From Delphinapterus leucas (Eukaryota; Chordata; Mammalia; Artiodactyla; Monodontidae): a DNA stretch of 64,000 bases. The notes under the pieces were generated by a model. That model saw nothing but the letters and a program-made list of their open reading frames with translations. It searched no databases and was not told where the DNA came from. Below, piece after piece: positions 47,413-58,195 of this stretch (its first letter is position 1; each line of letters starts with the position of its first letter). A program made the translations under genes and the position numbers. The DNA is taken from the NCBI RefSeq assembly GCF_002288925.2, contig NW_022098022.1, positions 3,955,933-4,019,932 of the forward strand, in the 5' to 3' direction.

Positions 47413-48102
47413 GAATACCATTTCATGAAAAAAAAAACCCTTTCCAAATTATTTTGAATCTAAATCAATTCTAGTTGGTTTCCTTTTTTAATTGGTAAAA
47501 ATTAGACCAAATATGTCTGACATTTTACTGTAGCATTTGTTGTTGTAGTTTTATTGAAGTAAAAAAATAAATAAATAAAACAAATAAAATCTGTCGATAA
47601 TGGAAATTTTACCAGGATGAATACGATGAATAACTGCTCTGATAAAAAAAACTTTCATCTAATCAAAGTAAATTTACTTCTTAAATAATTCATGGAAAGA
47701 TAGAAGATTAGATAGAATAAGTGTCTATAAGAATAGAAGAAGATAGAATAAGTATTCGTTGGTAAAACTCCAAATTTCATAAAAGCCAGTTTATTTCATT
47801 TTAAACAAAGTGGTTTCTTTGCTTCATTAAACAAAATTTTAGATATAACAATGCCTAGAAAAGGGTGCTGCTGGTGATGATACTACATATATCCATGAAG
47901 CAAAATTGCCAATAAAAATTGTATTCCTCTCTTTATTATTGGAATTTGTAATATATTTAGTAACAATAAATGCTAATTACAATGTGTAGTGCTTTTACTA
48001 AAGCGTGGGCCATTGACAAACATTCCCGATTATTCTCCTATACCTGTTCAATTTGCTCTCTAAAAATAGGTAATATGTTATTTAAACTTGTGTGTCGAAG
48101 TA
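47413..48102. other. Unassigned AT-rich DNA
   Basis: No gene. A short AAAT run lies at 47563-47590 and a local repeat of 'gatagaataagt' occurs at 47710-47755. Confidence 0.5.
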
Positions 48103-48424
48103 CAGCCTTCTCCTAGTATTCATGAAGGATTGGTTCCAGGACCAACCCCAGAAAATACCAAAACCCCAAGATGCTCAAGTTCCTTTTATTAATATGATAG
48201 CTTGGTATTTGCATATAAGTTTAGCACATCCTCCCATATACTTGAAGTCGTCTCTAGATTACTTATAATACCCAATACATTGTATGTGGTATGTTAATAA
48301 TTGCCCGTGTATGGCAAATTCAACTTTCCCTTTTTGGAACTTCTGGAATTTTTTTCCAAATATTTTTGACTTGCAGTTAGTTGAATCTGCTGATGTGTAA
48401 TTCGTGGATATGGAAGGCCAACAT
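48103..48424 (-). mobile_element. Tigger-type miniature DNA transposon with TA target duplication
   Basis: The left end 'cagccttctcctagtattca' and right end 'gtggatatggaaggccaac' form a diverged inverted repeat. Internal blocks 'ggttccaggaccaacccc', 'gatgctcaagttcctttt', 'tgcatataagtttagcaca', 'gtcgtctctagattactt' and 'ataatacccaatacat' match in order the reverse complement of the Tigger-like elements that start 'cagttggccctccgtatcc'. TA flanks both ends (48101-48102, 48425-48426). There is no transposase gene. Confidence 0.87.
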
Positions 48425-48504
48425 TATGCATGTGATTATTTGACTTTCACTTTTCTAAGTGCAGAATATAATATATATGGTGCAGTCCACTTACTGTAAA
48501 TTAA

Positions 48505-49230
48505 CAGTGTAATAAATTGAAAACCGAACATCCTTGAAACCATCATTATAGTCAAGAAATAACACATTGTCAATATGCCAGAAGCCCTTAGAACAACCCT
48601 TCCCAATTACCTACACCCCTTTAACCCATAGGCAACCGCCATCATGTTGTTTATGGTAATCACACCCAGTTTTTTGAGAATGGCACCTCCTAACTATATG
48701 TACTTTATACAACGGAGAATAGATTTACTGTTATTTTACTGTATGTACGTGAAATCATCAAATGGGATTTTTTCATGATGGCTTTCACTCAGCACCATGT
48801 TGTTTCAATTGATTTATGTTCTCGTGCATAACTGTAGATTTCTTCCATTGCTATATAATATTCATTTGTGCATAAATATAGAGCAGAATAGGATGGACTA
48901 GAATAGAGTAGAATAGAAAGGAAAAGAAAAGAAATGGATTGGGTTATTAAGGAATTCCCTGTTTATGGCTAATAAGAACAATGGTGAGGAATTTTTTTAC
49001 TCTAGTTCGTTGCTCACAGTCAAAACACTACTCCTGAGTATATCTCTAGGAGTGGAAATATTGCATTGGTAGGAATGTAAATCTTAAACTCTGTAGCAAT
49101 GCTATACTGTTTCTACTGTAGTTGTTTCAATGTACATTCTTATCAGCAGTTGAAAGTTCAAACTGTTTTATATTTTTGCCAGTAGTTCATGCTGTCCTAT
49201 GTTCTCACCTTATGTTATTTCTTTATAATG
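48505..49230 (-). mobile_element. L1M 3' end fragment, reverse strand
   Basis: Blocks 'cacccctttaacccatagg', 'caaccgccatcatg', 'ggctttcactcagcacc', 'atgttgtttcaattgattt', 'gatttcttccattgctat', 'ctaggagtggaaatattgc' and 'ttcttatcagcagttg' follow the reverse complement of old L1 3' sequence. A GAATA-like simple repeat (48885-48935) interrupts it. Confidence 0.65.
48885..48935. repeat. Degenerate (GAATA)n / (GAAAA)n repeat
   Basis: Purine-rich units 'gagcagaata', 'ctagaatagagtagaatag', 'aaaggaaaagaaaagaaa'. Impure and short. Confidence 0.75.
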
Positions 49231-49242
49231 AAAATGTTATTG

Positions 49243-49455
49243 TGTGACTAATTCTAGTGAATTATTAAAACTAAGATGGTCATGGGAATCCCAGATTTAT
49301 AGCCAATTGGTCAGAAATGCCAATGGCCTGGGTACCCGCAAAGTACAACTGGGGTCTGAAATAAGGGCACTCTTGTTGGAGACTGTGCCCTTTATCTTGT
49401 GGGGTCTGCAGGTGGTCACTGTCAGAACTGGATTGCATTACACCCCAATTTGGCT
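49243..49455 (+). mobile_element. Truncated ERV-type LTR, same family as 21787
   Basis: The text 'gaatcccagatttatagcc', 'aattggtcagaaatgcc', 'actggggtctgaaataagg', 'atcttgtggggtctgcagg' and 'gtcagaactggattgcatta' parallels the 3' part of the LTR at 21787 ('ctctgatttatagac', 'ggtgtctgaagtgggg', 'ggtctgtgggatcgg', 'gtcagaactgagtgg'). Only the right part survives. Confidence 0.65.
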
Positions 49456-49822
49456 TTTAAGAGAATAATGGGCTCTAATGATTGGCCAATATTCTCAGGA
49501 CCTGAAAAGCCACAACATGTAACTAAGAGCTACTGCACCTGAATGCAATATAACAGCAATGGTGGTAGTAACTTAATTTTTAAAAATCAGTTGCACAAGT
49601 TCAAGATAAGAAGGAGGTGATTTTGAATGCTTCTGTCTTATATCCCTGATGGCCTTTGCTTATTTCAGGGGTTCCTTTCACATATTTTTTGGAAGAGTTC
49701 TCTAGATGCCCTTCATATCTCACTCCTTTACAAAATTCTCCAGGAGGAGCCTGTCCTGACCCCAGTTCAGTGTGCATTGATATCTGATTGGTTTCCCCAT
49801 GCCATGCTAGCTAACAATCAAT
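49456..49822. other. Unassigned DNA, possibly L2-related
   Basis: Bases 49630-49800 are pyrimidine-rich with 'gaggagcctgtcctgacccc', like the L2 3' region. The L2 at 49985 would then continue it across the SINE at 49830. No gene; the 124-codon frame at 49627-50001 runs through the SINE and is accidental. Confidence 0.4.
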
Positions 49823-49965
49823 CAGACTGTTTTTGGTTTTCATTTTTTTTGCAGCGCCATGTGGCTTGTAGGACCTTAGTTTCCCCACCAGGGATGGAAC
49901 CCGTGCCGCCTGCAGTGGAAGCGCGGAATCCTAACCACGGGACCACCAGGGAATTCCCCAGACTG
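49823..49965 (-). mobile_element. CHR-type SINE, reverse strand, short
   Basis: The element proper is about 49830-49958. On the plus strand it reads 'gcgccatgtggcttgtagg', 'accagggatggaacccg' (B-box complement), 'gcggaatcctaaccacgg' and 'gaccaccagggaattcccc', the complement of the tRNA-like 5' end. A T-rich stretch at the left is the complement of the A tail. The short flank cagactg at 49823-49829 and 49959-49965 is the probable remnant of the target duplication. Confidence 0.85.
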
Positions 49966-49984
49966 GTTCTTACTATTAAAACTT

Positions 49985-50215
49985 TTCAGGAGCTCCCCTG
50001 ACTTAGGAGACATTGGAATTGCTGTCATGACTTAAAGATCCTTCATAATTTGGATCCTGCTTATTTCTCCACAGTTACCTTTCTATTCTCACTCAAACTG
50101 CAGTGCTCCTACACTGAATTTAAGTTTTTCAAATGACCCATCCTTTTGTCAAAAGAAGTGGTTTTATCTGCACAAAATGTTCTTCACTCACTTACTTCCC
50201 TAGATATGAATACAC
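49985..50215 (+). mobile_element. L2 LINE fragment
   Basis: The order 'aaagatccttcataatttgg', 'atcctgcttatttctcc', 'agttacctttctattctcac', 'tcaaactgcagtgctcc', 'cacaaaatgttcttcactc' parallels the L2 region 'aaggcccttcacaatctgg ... tacctttccagc ... tttgcacttgctgttcc'. Confidence 0.6.
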
Positions 50216-50521
50216 AAAGTAGCTTGTAAATGCTCTAATTTTAATTTAGAGCGAGGTAAACAGGTGACTTAGTAACTGCTGAGGGTTATGGGTTTTAAAT
50301 AACCTATACAATTAGGGACTTTTTATAAGTTTCAATTTTCTGTGATTATTTTAAAACTACATTGATTTAGTGAATAAATACCTAAAATTTGAAAAACTAT
50401 AAGGTAAATCCCAAAGTTCTCTGAAATATATCATAGCTAGAATTTGAGTTACACTTTCCAACAAGACAAAAAAGTATTTCCAAGTTATTACTCAGTCAAT
50501 ACTGCTTATAGGTTGTTATCC

Positions 50522-50566
<45 letters not shown>

Positions 50567-51775
50567 GGGTCTAGTAAATGTCCTCGAGATGATATGATGT
50601 GTAGAGGGATTTGCTCTCTTTTTTTCTAGCATTAAAGCCCTGGGTATCCCCATGGCTGTGCATGAGGAAGGCATCCCTGTGGCTATGTGTGAAGTTTAAA
50701 AGCTTTATTCTTGTTTTGTAAGTTTCTTTAAGCATAGCAACATTCAGAGATGAACCTAAAAGCAAACTAACTTTTAAGCTTGGAGTTCTGCTATGAAGAT
50801 TACTTTCTTTGGTAAAGAGAATACACAATAGCGTCTGAAAACAGGTCTCCATAGGCACATTTTAGGATTTGAAAGACTTTCTTTTTTTCTTCTTCTTCTT
50901 AGGAAGGCTGTTTAGAACCTTAAATAACTAACTTTAGTGAAAGAGAAAAAGAGCTCACCAACTTTGGAAAGTAGGAAAATTACCTTACATTTCCTATCTT
51001 CCATCCACAACTCAGCTGACAGAATGGTAGCCATACCACCTAGGATCAAAATTGCTAATTTTCTAAATACCAATTTCTAGGTATTTAGACAACAACAAAC
51101 ATTTTCAACACATCAGTTTGTCATATTAATTTAATACATTTTGTGGCTTTCTCATCCATATTCATTCTGAATATATTTTTCTCCTTTACTAAATTTGACA
51201 CCTCCTATGTACCCCTTCAGATCCTTTGGTCTTTCTCACCTGACTGTTACTTCAGCTATTATGTGGGGGGGCTCCAATCACTTTTTGACAGCATCTTTCC
51301 CTGTTTCCATACTGCAGCACATCTTACATTCTACCCCCAACCCACCTCGGTTGATGTGAAAAGTTATAGAAGCCCTCTCTGTGCTCATGCATGCACAACC
51401 CAGAGATGGAGGTGACTTAATATTACACAGGGTATTTAACATTGATCAGTAGAGAATGTGGCCTAATAAAGAAATGATCACCCCTTTCTCCACCCTCTGT
51501 GAAGGACAATTTTAAGATGTATTACATATTGCTTCTCTGATGGTCCTAAAAGAACAAGCAACTAGTTTCCTACAGGAAAGGCCAACTCAACGAGACAACA
51601 TTGTCGTGGCTCTCCTGTTCCCCTTTCGCTTCTTAATTCCCTTTTCCCAGGATAATATTCCCCCCATTTTCCCCTTACATATACATTTATCTCAGGCTCT
51701 TATTTCTAGGAGACCAAACTAAAATATTCATCATTTCATCTGATGAATCATTATCTATTTTAAGTTTTACTTATT
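50216..51775. other. Mostly unassigned DNA
   Basis: Contains the GT microsatellite at 50524-50563 and a TTC-rich patch at 50880-50900. No gene. Frames of 60-95 codons have no recognisable domains. Confidence 0.5.
50524..50563. repeat. (GT)n microsatellite
   Basis: Twenty uninterrupted GT units. Confidence 0.97.
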
Positions 51776-52018
51776 AAAAAAATTGCAAACCTGGGCTTCC
51801 CTGGTGGCGCAGTGGTTGAGAGTCCGCCTGCCGATGCAGAGGACACGGGTTCGTGCCCCGGTCCGGGAAGATCCCACATCCCGCGGAGCGGCTGGGCCCG
51901 TGAGCCATGGCCGCTAAGCCTGTGCGTCCGGAGCCTGTGCTCCAAAATGGGAGAGGCCACAACAGTGAGAGGCCCGTGTACCACATAAAAAAAAAAAAAA
52001 AAAAAAATTGCAAACCTG
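51776..52018 (+). mobile_element. Short-form CHR SINE with 18-bp target duplication
   Basis: The element proper is about 51794-52005. It starts ggcttccctggtggcgcag, carries 'acacgggttcgtgccccgg', 'gcggagcggctgggcccgtg' and 'gagaggccacaacagtgaga', and ends in a long A tail. The duplication aaaaaaattgcaaacctg is perfect at 51776-51793 and 52001-52018 (the leading A's are shared with the tail). Its near-identity to the short-form consensus suggests a relatively young, lineage-restricted insertion. Confidence 0.96.
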
Positions 52019-52510
52019 TTATTCCCAGGAACACTGCTTGTATCAGAGCTTTGGTCCAGAGCCTCCTTATTTCTGACAGTAGCCTCCCGGTTTCCCTTTT
52101 ACACACTCCCCAGATTCTTTTCATTACCATCAATGTTATCTTTCTAAAGCTGCAAACCCTGCCCACACGTCACTGCATCTACTGTAGTCTGATTAACATT
52201 GTAGACATTTAGCGTGGTAAACCAGTCAACGGCTGCTTCTCTAGCCTCCTGCCCTGTTCTCAGGCATGTAGCTATTATGTTTGTAGGTAATAAAAACTTC
52301 TAGAAAGATAAGATGGGGCTATTTCATAAATAGTTCCCTTTGCTATGGTAGGTAACTGTTAATCAGGAGACATAGGTATACATTTGGCAACATCTGTGTG
52401 CGCATCTGTGCACCTGGCCGCAAGAGCATCACCCCCTGTCTGGTATACTCGTCAGCCTCAAAGCATAGTCAGATATTACTCGCTCCGAAAAGTCGGCCCT
52501 GATCACCTCA
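52019..52510 (+). mobile_element. Diverged L2-like sequence
   Basis: Phrases 'gttatctttctaaagctg', 'caaaccctgcccacacgtc', and, further on, 'tcagatattactcgctccg', 'aaaagtcggccctgatcacc' parallel L2 text ('gatctttctaaaacgcaaat ... agatgtcacctcctcag ... agaagccttccctgacc'). The SINE at 52525 was inserted into this older sequence. Bases 52200-52430 between the two patches are not assigned. Confidence 0.45.
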
Positions 52511-52748
52511 CTTGATGTAGATTTATTATTATTATTACTTTTTGCGGTACGCAGGCCTCTCACTGCTGTGGCCTCTCCCGTTGCGGAGCACAAGCTCCGG
52601 ACGCGCAGGCTCAGCGGCCATGGCTCACGGGCCCAGCCGCTCCGCGGCACGTGGGATCTTCCCAGACCGGGGCACGAACCCGTGTCCCCTGCATCGGCAG
52701 GAGGACTCTCAACTGCTGCGCCACCAGGGAAGCCCTTGATGTAGATTT
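52511..52748 (-). mobile_element. Short-form CHR SINE, reverse strand, with 14-bp target duplication
   Basis: The element proper is 52525-52734. On the plus strand it runs from an ATT-rich tail complement through 'ctgtggcctctcccgttgc', 'ctccggacgcgcaggctcag' and 'ggcacgaacccgtgtcccc' to 'cgccaccagggaagcc'. The target duplication cttgatgtagattt is perfect at 52511-52524 and 52735-52748. It is inverted relative to the SINE at 51794. Confidence 0.96.
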
Positions 52749-53629
52749 CAGCACTCCTTTCTCTGTGCTAGTCTGTACCTGCTCTTCCATCTGTTATATC
52801 ACAAATCCTTTTTTATCTTCTTCCAGATATTTGTTGAGCTGTGTGTGTTCACCATCAAACTGTTTAAAAAATATTTTTCTTTTTTAGTACATTGCTATGC
52901 CAGTAGTTTACGCATATTTTATAAGCACAGGTTAATTCTACATCTGTCTGGCGCACTTCCTAAGAAATTACTTTCTACGTGTGGTAGGTGCTTGGATAAA
53001 ATGACATACAGTAAACCTCTTGTTGTCCATTGTGCTAAAAATTGAAAAGAAGTGACAAGTAAGGGAGAGTCCTATACAGTCAATTATATCTAACATTGCC
53101 CTTTAGAGTTTCTCTATAAGCAATGGTGAGAGGCCAGTCACACATGAAACACTGAGGAGGTGTCGTGGCGTTATCACAGAACCGGTAATATGAGTAGTGC
53201 GGGCAGTAAGCAATCCAGAGAAAGCAATAAGTAATTCAGAGGCAGGAAGTATTGATTTTTACTGGGGTGTTTTGAAAGGTTTATAATTGAGGGGTGGCAC
53301 AGGCTATTTTGTTGATGTTGCAGAATTAATTCAAAAATCCAAAAGCAGTACCCAACACGTGACAGAACTGTTAATACTTAGTACACATTGGTACATAAAA
53401 GATATATACCATGATAGAAGGGACAGAGGAATTCAAATAGAGTAGATCAATAAATTGGTATTGAGTGGAACTCAGTGGACTCTTAATAAGTACTTAAAAG
53501 TACTGAACTACGATAAATCTATTAAATAACAAGGTGAAATAACATTTTAAATGGTGAAATACTTATTTTATCAGTTATATAAAGAATTTGATGCTTGCCT
53601 ACTATTATATTATTATTCAATTTTTTGAG
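52749..53629. other. Unassigned DNA
   Basis: The first 90 bases may continue the L2-like sequence interrupted by the SINE ('cctttctctgtgctagtc'). The rest is AT-rich and unassigned. No gene. Confidence 0.5.
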
Positions 53630-54080
53630 GTTCTGGAAAATTAAATGCACAATAAAATTATTTAAAAACTTATTGAAACTTCATAAAAGAAAAATTAAAC
53701 TATCTCTTTTTTTACTGATGACTTGATTACATTTAAAAATAAAACCCAAAGGATATATATAATAAAATTAAGTTGAATTAAGATAGAATGATAAAATATC
53801 TTTAGATAAGCTGAAAATAAATCATTGCATGTTCTATTTAAAAAATAAGTACCTAGAAACCAAAATTTTAAAAGAAAAGAAAATCTTGATGAAAGGCACG
53901 GAACGAGTTTTGAACAAATGTGAAGAAATTATGTGCAATTGGATAAAGACACAGTATAAATATACAAATTAAATAAAGTTACAATAAAAGTGTTAAATTT
54001 TTAAAGTAGATGATTTTGAAAGTTTATGTAAAAATAAATGTATAAGAATTGCCAAGACAGTTATTAAAAAATAATATATT
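53630..54080 (+). pseudogene. L1 ORF2 relic (reverse transcriptase region)
   Basis: The text 'actatctctttttttactg', 'atgacttgattacattt', 'aaaacccaaaggatata' corresponds to the L1 ORF2 segment around the catalytic F-A-D-D motif; bases 53711-53722 read F-T-D-D. Later 'gattttgaaagtttatgt' and 'agaattgccaagacag' match the 'ctaaaatttatatggaa ... agaatagccaaaaca' segment in order. There are many stops and frameshifts, so nothing functional is encoded. It is a fragment of a very old L1. Confidence 0.65.
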
Positions 54081-54540
54081 AAAAAAGGTAAACATACTGT
54101 GACAGACACTGATAGGTGGCTTCACAACAACTGATTCCAAATTTCTTTTCCATTAATTGACTTCCACTCTCCTGATTAAAAAAATAAGGACTTTTCTAGC
54201 CATCACATTCTTAAGTGTATGCATGGTAACTACATTTGCCCAATGAGACAGATCTAAGAAGTAATACTGAGGGGTTTCAGCAAGACATTTCTCTTTGATT
54301 AAAGATATGTCCACAAGTAATATTTAAAATTCTTACCTAATAAATAATTTAGGCCAATCAAAAAAATTAAATTAAAAGGTATGCCCAATAATTAAGGTCT
54401 CCCTTATTTCTTTTTTCTCCACGGTCTATTTTCCCTTTAGATGAGGTAAAGTGAGCATCAAAGTGTTATCTATAGATCGCTTTTTGACCTCATGAACTGT
54501 GGTTAAAAAATAAAGTTCCGCGTGTTTTTATCCCCTGTTA
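54081..54540. other. Unassigned DNA, possibly an ancient repeat
   Basis: Bases 54130-54300 ('ctagccatcacattcttaag', 'tgcccaatgagacagatc') have the look of an old interspersed repeat, but I cannot name it. The rest is AT-rich. Confidence 0.4.
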
Positions 54541-54544
54541 TTTG

Positions 54545-54715
54545 AGGTTGTGTTACTCCATTTATTATTAATTCAAGAAATATTTATGGAGTTTTAATTA
54601 AATGGTAGAAGTATATGAAACTGAAATACTAGTTAGCAAAGCAGAAAAAAAAAAATTTCTGCCTTCACGGAACTTAACCTCTTGCATGAAGAAAAACCAT
54701 AACTGGCAACTGATG
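54545..54715 (+). mobile_element. Ancient LINE-type repeat fragment
   Basis: The order 'ttaattcaagaaatatttat', 'gaaatactagttagcaaagc', 'tctgccttcacggaacttaa' matches the family at 5200 and 39485 ('catttattgagtgcc ... acagtgaacaaaaca ... ccctgccctcatggagc'). Confidence 0.55.
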
Positions 54716-54734
54716 GAGACTCTGTCATCAAAAT

Positions 54735-54910
54735 AATATAGGATAAGGACCCATTTTCAGCCAGGACGGAATAACTGAAATCGAATTCATCATTCTGCCT
54801 TAAACAGTTAAAAAAGAGTGCAAAGTATGTGAACTAACAGTTTTCAGAATTTGGACAGGGCATGTCAGTGATCCCTGAGAAACAGGAACAAATAAGAGAA
54901 ATGAAAACAT
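54735..54910 (+). mobile_element. Probable L1 5' UTR remnant
   Basis: Text such as 'tttcagccaggacggaataa' and 'caacagttttcagaatttgg'-like phrases resembles the 5' part of old L1 elements. It is followed directly by an L1 3' end, so it may be the head of an internally deleted copy. The assignment is tentative. Confidence 0.35.
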
Positions 54911-54914
54911 ATGA

Positions 54915-55440
54915 TCATGCTACAGTCTGTATATTAATGTGCATAGAAGCTTTATGGTAAAAACCAAAAACTGGAAAGGAAAAAAAATATTTCTCCATCA
55001 GGTGAATAAACAATTTGTGGTATATCCATAGTACAGAATGCTAGTTAGCAATAAAAAAAAGAATTAACTATTGATACACTCAGTAGCCTAGATGAACCTC
55101 AAAATAATTACACTGAGTAAAAGTAGCCACACCAAAAAAGTATGTACTGACATACTGTATGATCCCATTCACATACGTTTCTAGAAAATGCAAACTAATC
55201 AACAGTAATAGAAAGCATATTAATGGTGCCTTGAGAGTGGGGGAAGTAGAGGGAGAGAGAGGGATAACAGAAGGACATGAGGGAAATTTTGGTAGTGATG
55301 GATATATTTGTTATCTCAATTGTGGTGATAGTATCATAAATAAATATTTATCATTGTTTTCAATAGTTATCAAATTACATATTTTAGATACTGCAATTCA
55401 TTCTACATCAATTACACATTTAAAAAGCTGTAGAGAATAC
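54915..55440 (+). mobile_element. L1M (L1MA/L1MB-like) 3' UTR
   Basis: Strong ordered match to an L1M 3' UTR: 'aaaaaccaaaaactggaaag', 'caggtgaataaacaatttg', 'tggtatatccatagtacag', 'tgaacctcaaaataattac', 'tactgtatgatcccattcac', 'ctagaaaatgcaaactaatc', 'ggtagtgatggatatatttg' and 'caattgtggtgatagtatc'. The 125-codon frame at 55159-55536 is within it and accidental. Confidence 0.85.
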
Positions 55441-55555
55441 TATCAAGTCCCAAATGCCCACAAGTTTCTCAGAAGATGGTGTCTTCCTCTTTGTATCCAC
55501 TGCCTAATGGCCTTCAGGAGCTTCAAATTCTATTAAAAATGTTTCTTTTCAAATA

Positions 55556-55640
55556 ATAATAGCTGACAGTTACTATGATTTTACTATGTGCCAGACAGAG
55601 AATAGTGCTCTGCCAACATTGTCTTTGCAGGAATACTCCA
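55556..55640 (-). mobile_element. MIR SINE fragment
   Basis: The text 'ataatagctgacagttacta', 'tgattttactatgtgccaga' and 'cagagaatagtgctctgcc' is the reverse complement of the MIR 3' part ('aataatagctaacatttattgag', 'cttactatgtgccagg'). Confidence 0.65.
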
Positions 55641-55673
55641 TTGTTTAGAACACAGTTTCTGAATCCAACTTTA

Positions 55674-55795
55674 CATGTATATAAATACATATATAGAGAG
55701 GGAGAGTATATATTTTATATATTTATGTATAAAATACATATTTGTAAAGATATATATGCACACATACATACATATGCATCTATCTATATATTGCA
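55674..55795. repeat. AT-rich TATA/CATA low-complexity tract
   Basis: Mixed tata, catata and taca words with a short gagaggga patch. Frames reading Tyr-Ile repeats across it are artefacts. Confidence 0.8.
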
Positions 55796-58195
55796 AGATT
55801 ATACTAATAATTAGAACTGAATTGGGAATCCAGAAAATAATTAAATACATACACTTATTAGAAAGAAAATTTGAATTTTCTTTTCAATGGTTAAGAATAC
55901 TGTTCCATAAACAGCACTTGATACAACTGACAAGTCATGTGAAAGATAAAAATGTTGATTTAAATTTCATATCAGATATAACTAATTTCTAGATGAATTG
56001 TATTAAAGAATAGACATTAATAAATCATTAAAAAGTGAAGGTGATTGAGTGCATAGCAAAATGAAGTGGAGATAACGAATACAATAAAGATTTAAATGAT
56101 ATTTTGAGATCTACATTTTTAACAAAACAGTCACTGTTTATACAATTCATTTAAACCCTGGTTGGCTTCCAAGCATTTAGTTTTCTGGTCCAATTATACT
56201 AGTGAAAACAAGTAAATCTTACAACAAAAAACATGCAAACATTTCTGGCGTTAGTGACATTTTCCGGATAATACATATACAGAATAAGTCCTTTTAATTT
56301 GAATTTCTTCCAAGAGTGACATACAATTTTGAAGAAAAAAATTATGAAAGATGCAATTAAATTCACTTTGAAAACTCACCATCGAAGTTTCCAAATTTGA
56401 TATTTGTCTTTAATTTCATCTTTGATGTTTTTAATACGGTTTTGTTTTGGTTCATTAACATAGAATAAACGAAATTTTAAGGGAACATATTTATTTTGGT
56501 TTTCCAGAACAAGCTAAATGCAATCTGCCAATTTGTTTTGTAAATAGGGCATACTCACATCTTGCACATACTCCATATTCATGTTCCTCTTAAGACATTT
56601 TACAGATGGTGAGCCACCTATGTAGACTAGTGAAAAAAAAATTTGTTTGTTTGTTTTTTTAATAGGATATATCACTGAACTTCCATGTTGATTCCGTGCA
56701 TATTTATGAGCCTCTGACAATGTGCACAGGGACGTGCACCATTTCTCTTCTTGCAAATTTGAGTTTTTATTCAGTTCTCTGAGAACGTAAAGCCATGTGT
56801 TGATATTTGTATGTCTGACCAAAGCAATCATATGTTTTCATATGATTTATTTTTCTGGGTCTTCCAATAGACAGTTATGTGTCACTGTCTTTCTCCTAAT
56901 TTGAATGAAATAAATAGTATTTAATCTAACTGAATAATGTGGATAATACCTAAAAATAAACATACATTAAACATTTTTCCAAGTAGCATTTTGATAGAAT
57001 ATAGAAATGGGCAATGTAGTAACAGAAGTTTTACAGAAATATGATATTTGCTATCATAGTCGTTGTTGGGATTTAAAAATATCTTCACTGCATTATGTCT
57101 ATCGTTTGGCTTAACTGAAGCTGGTATCCTGCACCGTAAATATGGCTACTGTCTCTGAAAACTTACACCAACTCTGCTCACTTAAGAAACTAAAAAATGT
57201 AAATACCAAACTGATCCTTTCTATCTTTGCTATCAGCATTTACTTAGATATAATCCCATGTGTTTATACCATCTATATTTTGCAAATATAATAATTTTTA
57301 ATTTCATTTCTATCATTAGAATTTACCTTTACCGGAAATGACATTTTAAAAAAATATTGCCTTATAATGAATCTCTTCTGTCACATTGATAAGGTCCAGT
57401 TGACTTCTTTGTCAGATTAGCTCCACATAAACCATGAAAACATAATAGATGGAACTACCTTTCCTTCCCACTCACTCTGGCACGGTCCATTTGTAAATCA
57501 TAAGCACCAGCAATTTTTACAAATGCCTTTGATATTCTACATGTACATGTAAATGATCAAGAAAGGAAAGGAAAATGTGTTATACTTATTATAGAGCTAT
57601 GGTGAGTACTTAGAATGGCCTAGATGTTCTACTGATTTATTACACTGGCCTGCCCAGATGTTTGATCAGTCTGAGTGGATATGCCTGCTGCTATAGCATT
57701 ATGTGGAAACAATCTCAGCATCTAGGTATATTTAGAAATGGTATGTTTTATGAGAAATAAGTCATATAAGTAAATGGAAAGGTATCTTTTCTTACTTCTA
57801 GATTAACCAGAGTAGACCTGTTATCATGGATCAAAACGCAACATTGATAAGTGATACTGAGTCAAATTGTGTTAATTCTAACTTCACTATATGTATAAGC
57901 AAACCATATTTTTAGATATTACCACCAGCAGAGTCTATGGTGACTCTCTGGAAATTCTGACAGAAAATGAGTTATCTTGTCCCCAAAACTGACCGAGTGG
58001 CTAGACAGATATTACACAGAGTGTTTTACTATTCCGTTTCCTCTGACTGCACAGGTTCAGTAAAAACCAGTTCACTCTGCTATACAGATGAAATTAAATA
58101 AACTTTATGACCATGACCATGCTGAAATGTCATAATCAAAGGTGAATTTCCCTTACTCCAGTATGACAAGTCCATTACTATACAGAGTTCAATGG
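55796..58195. other. Repeat-poor DNA, possible conserved blocks
   Basis: No gene and no transposon recognised. Bases 56100-56500 and 57100-58190 are complex and free of simple repeats. An impure T-rich run lies at 56641-56662. The reverse frame at 56514-56831 has no recognisable domain. Confidence 0.5.

Noticed and set aside
49627..50001. 124-codon forward frame
   Set aside because: Crosses a reverse-strand SINE and L2-like sequence; no domain.
51774..52166. 130-codon reverse frame with a Phe run
   Set aside because: It translates the antisense of a CHR SINE and its A tail.
55159..55536. 125-codon forward frame
   Set aside because: Lies in an L1M 3' UTR, which is non-coding.
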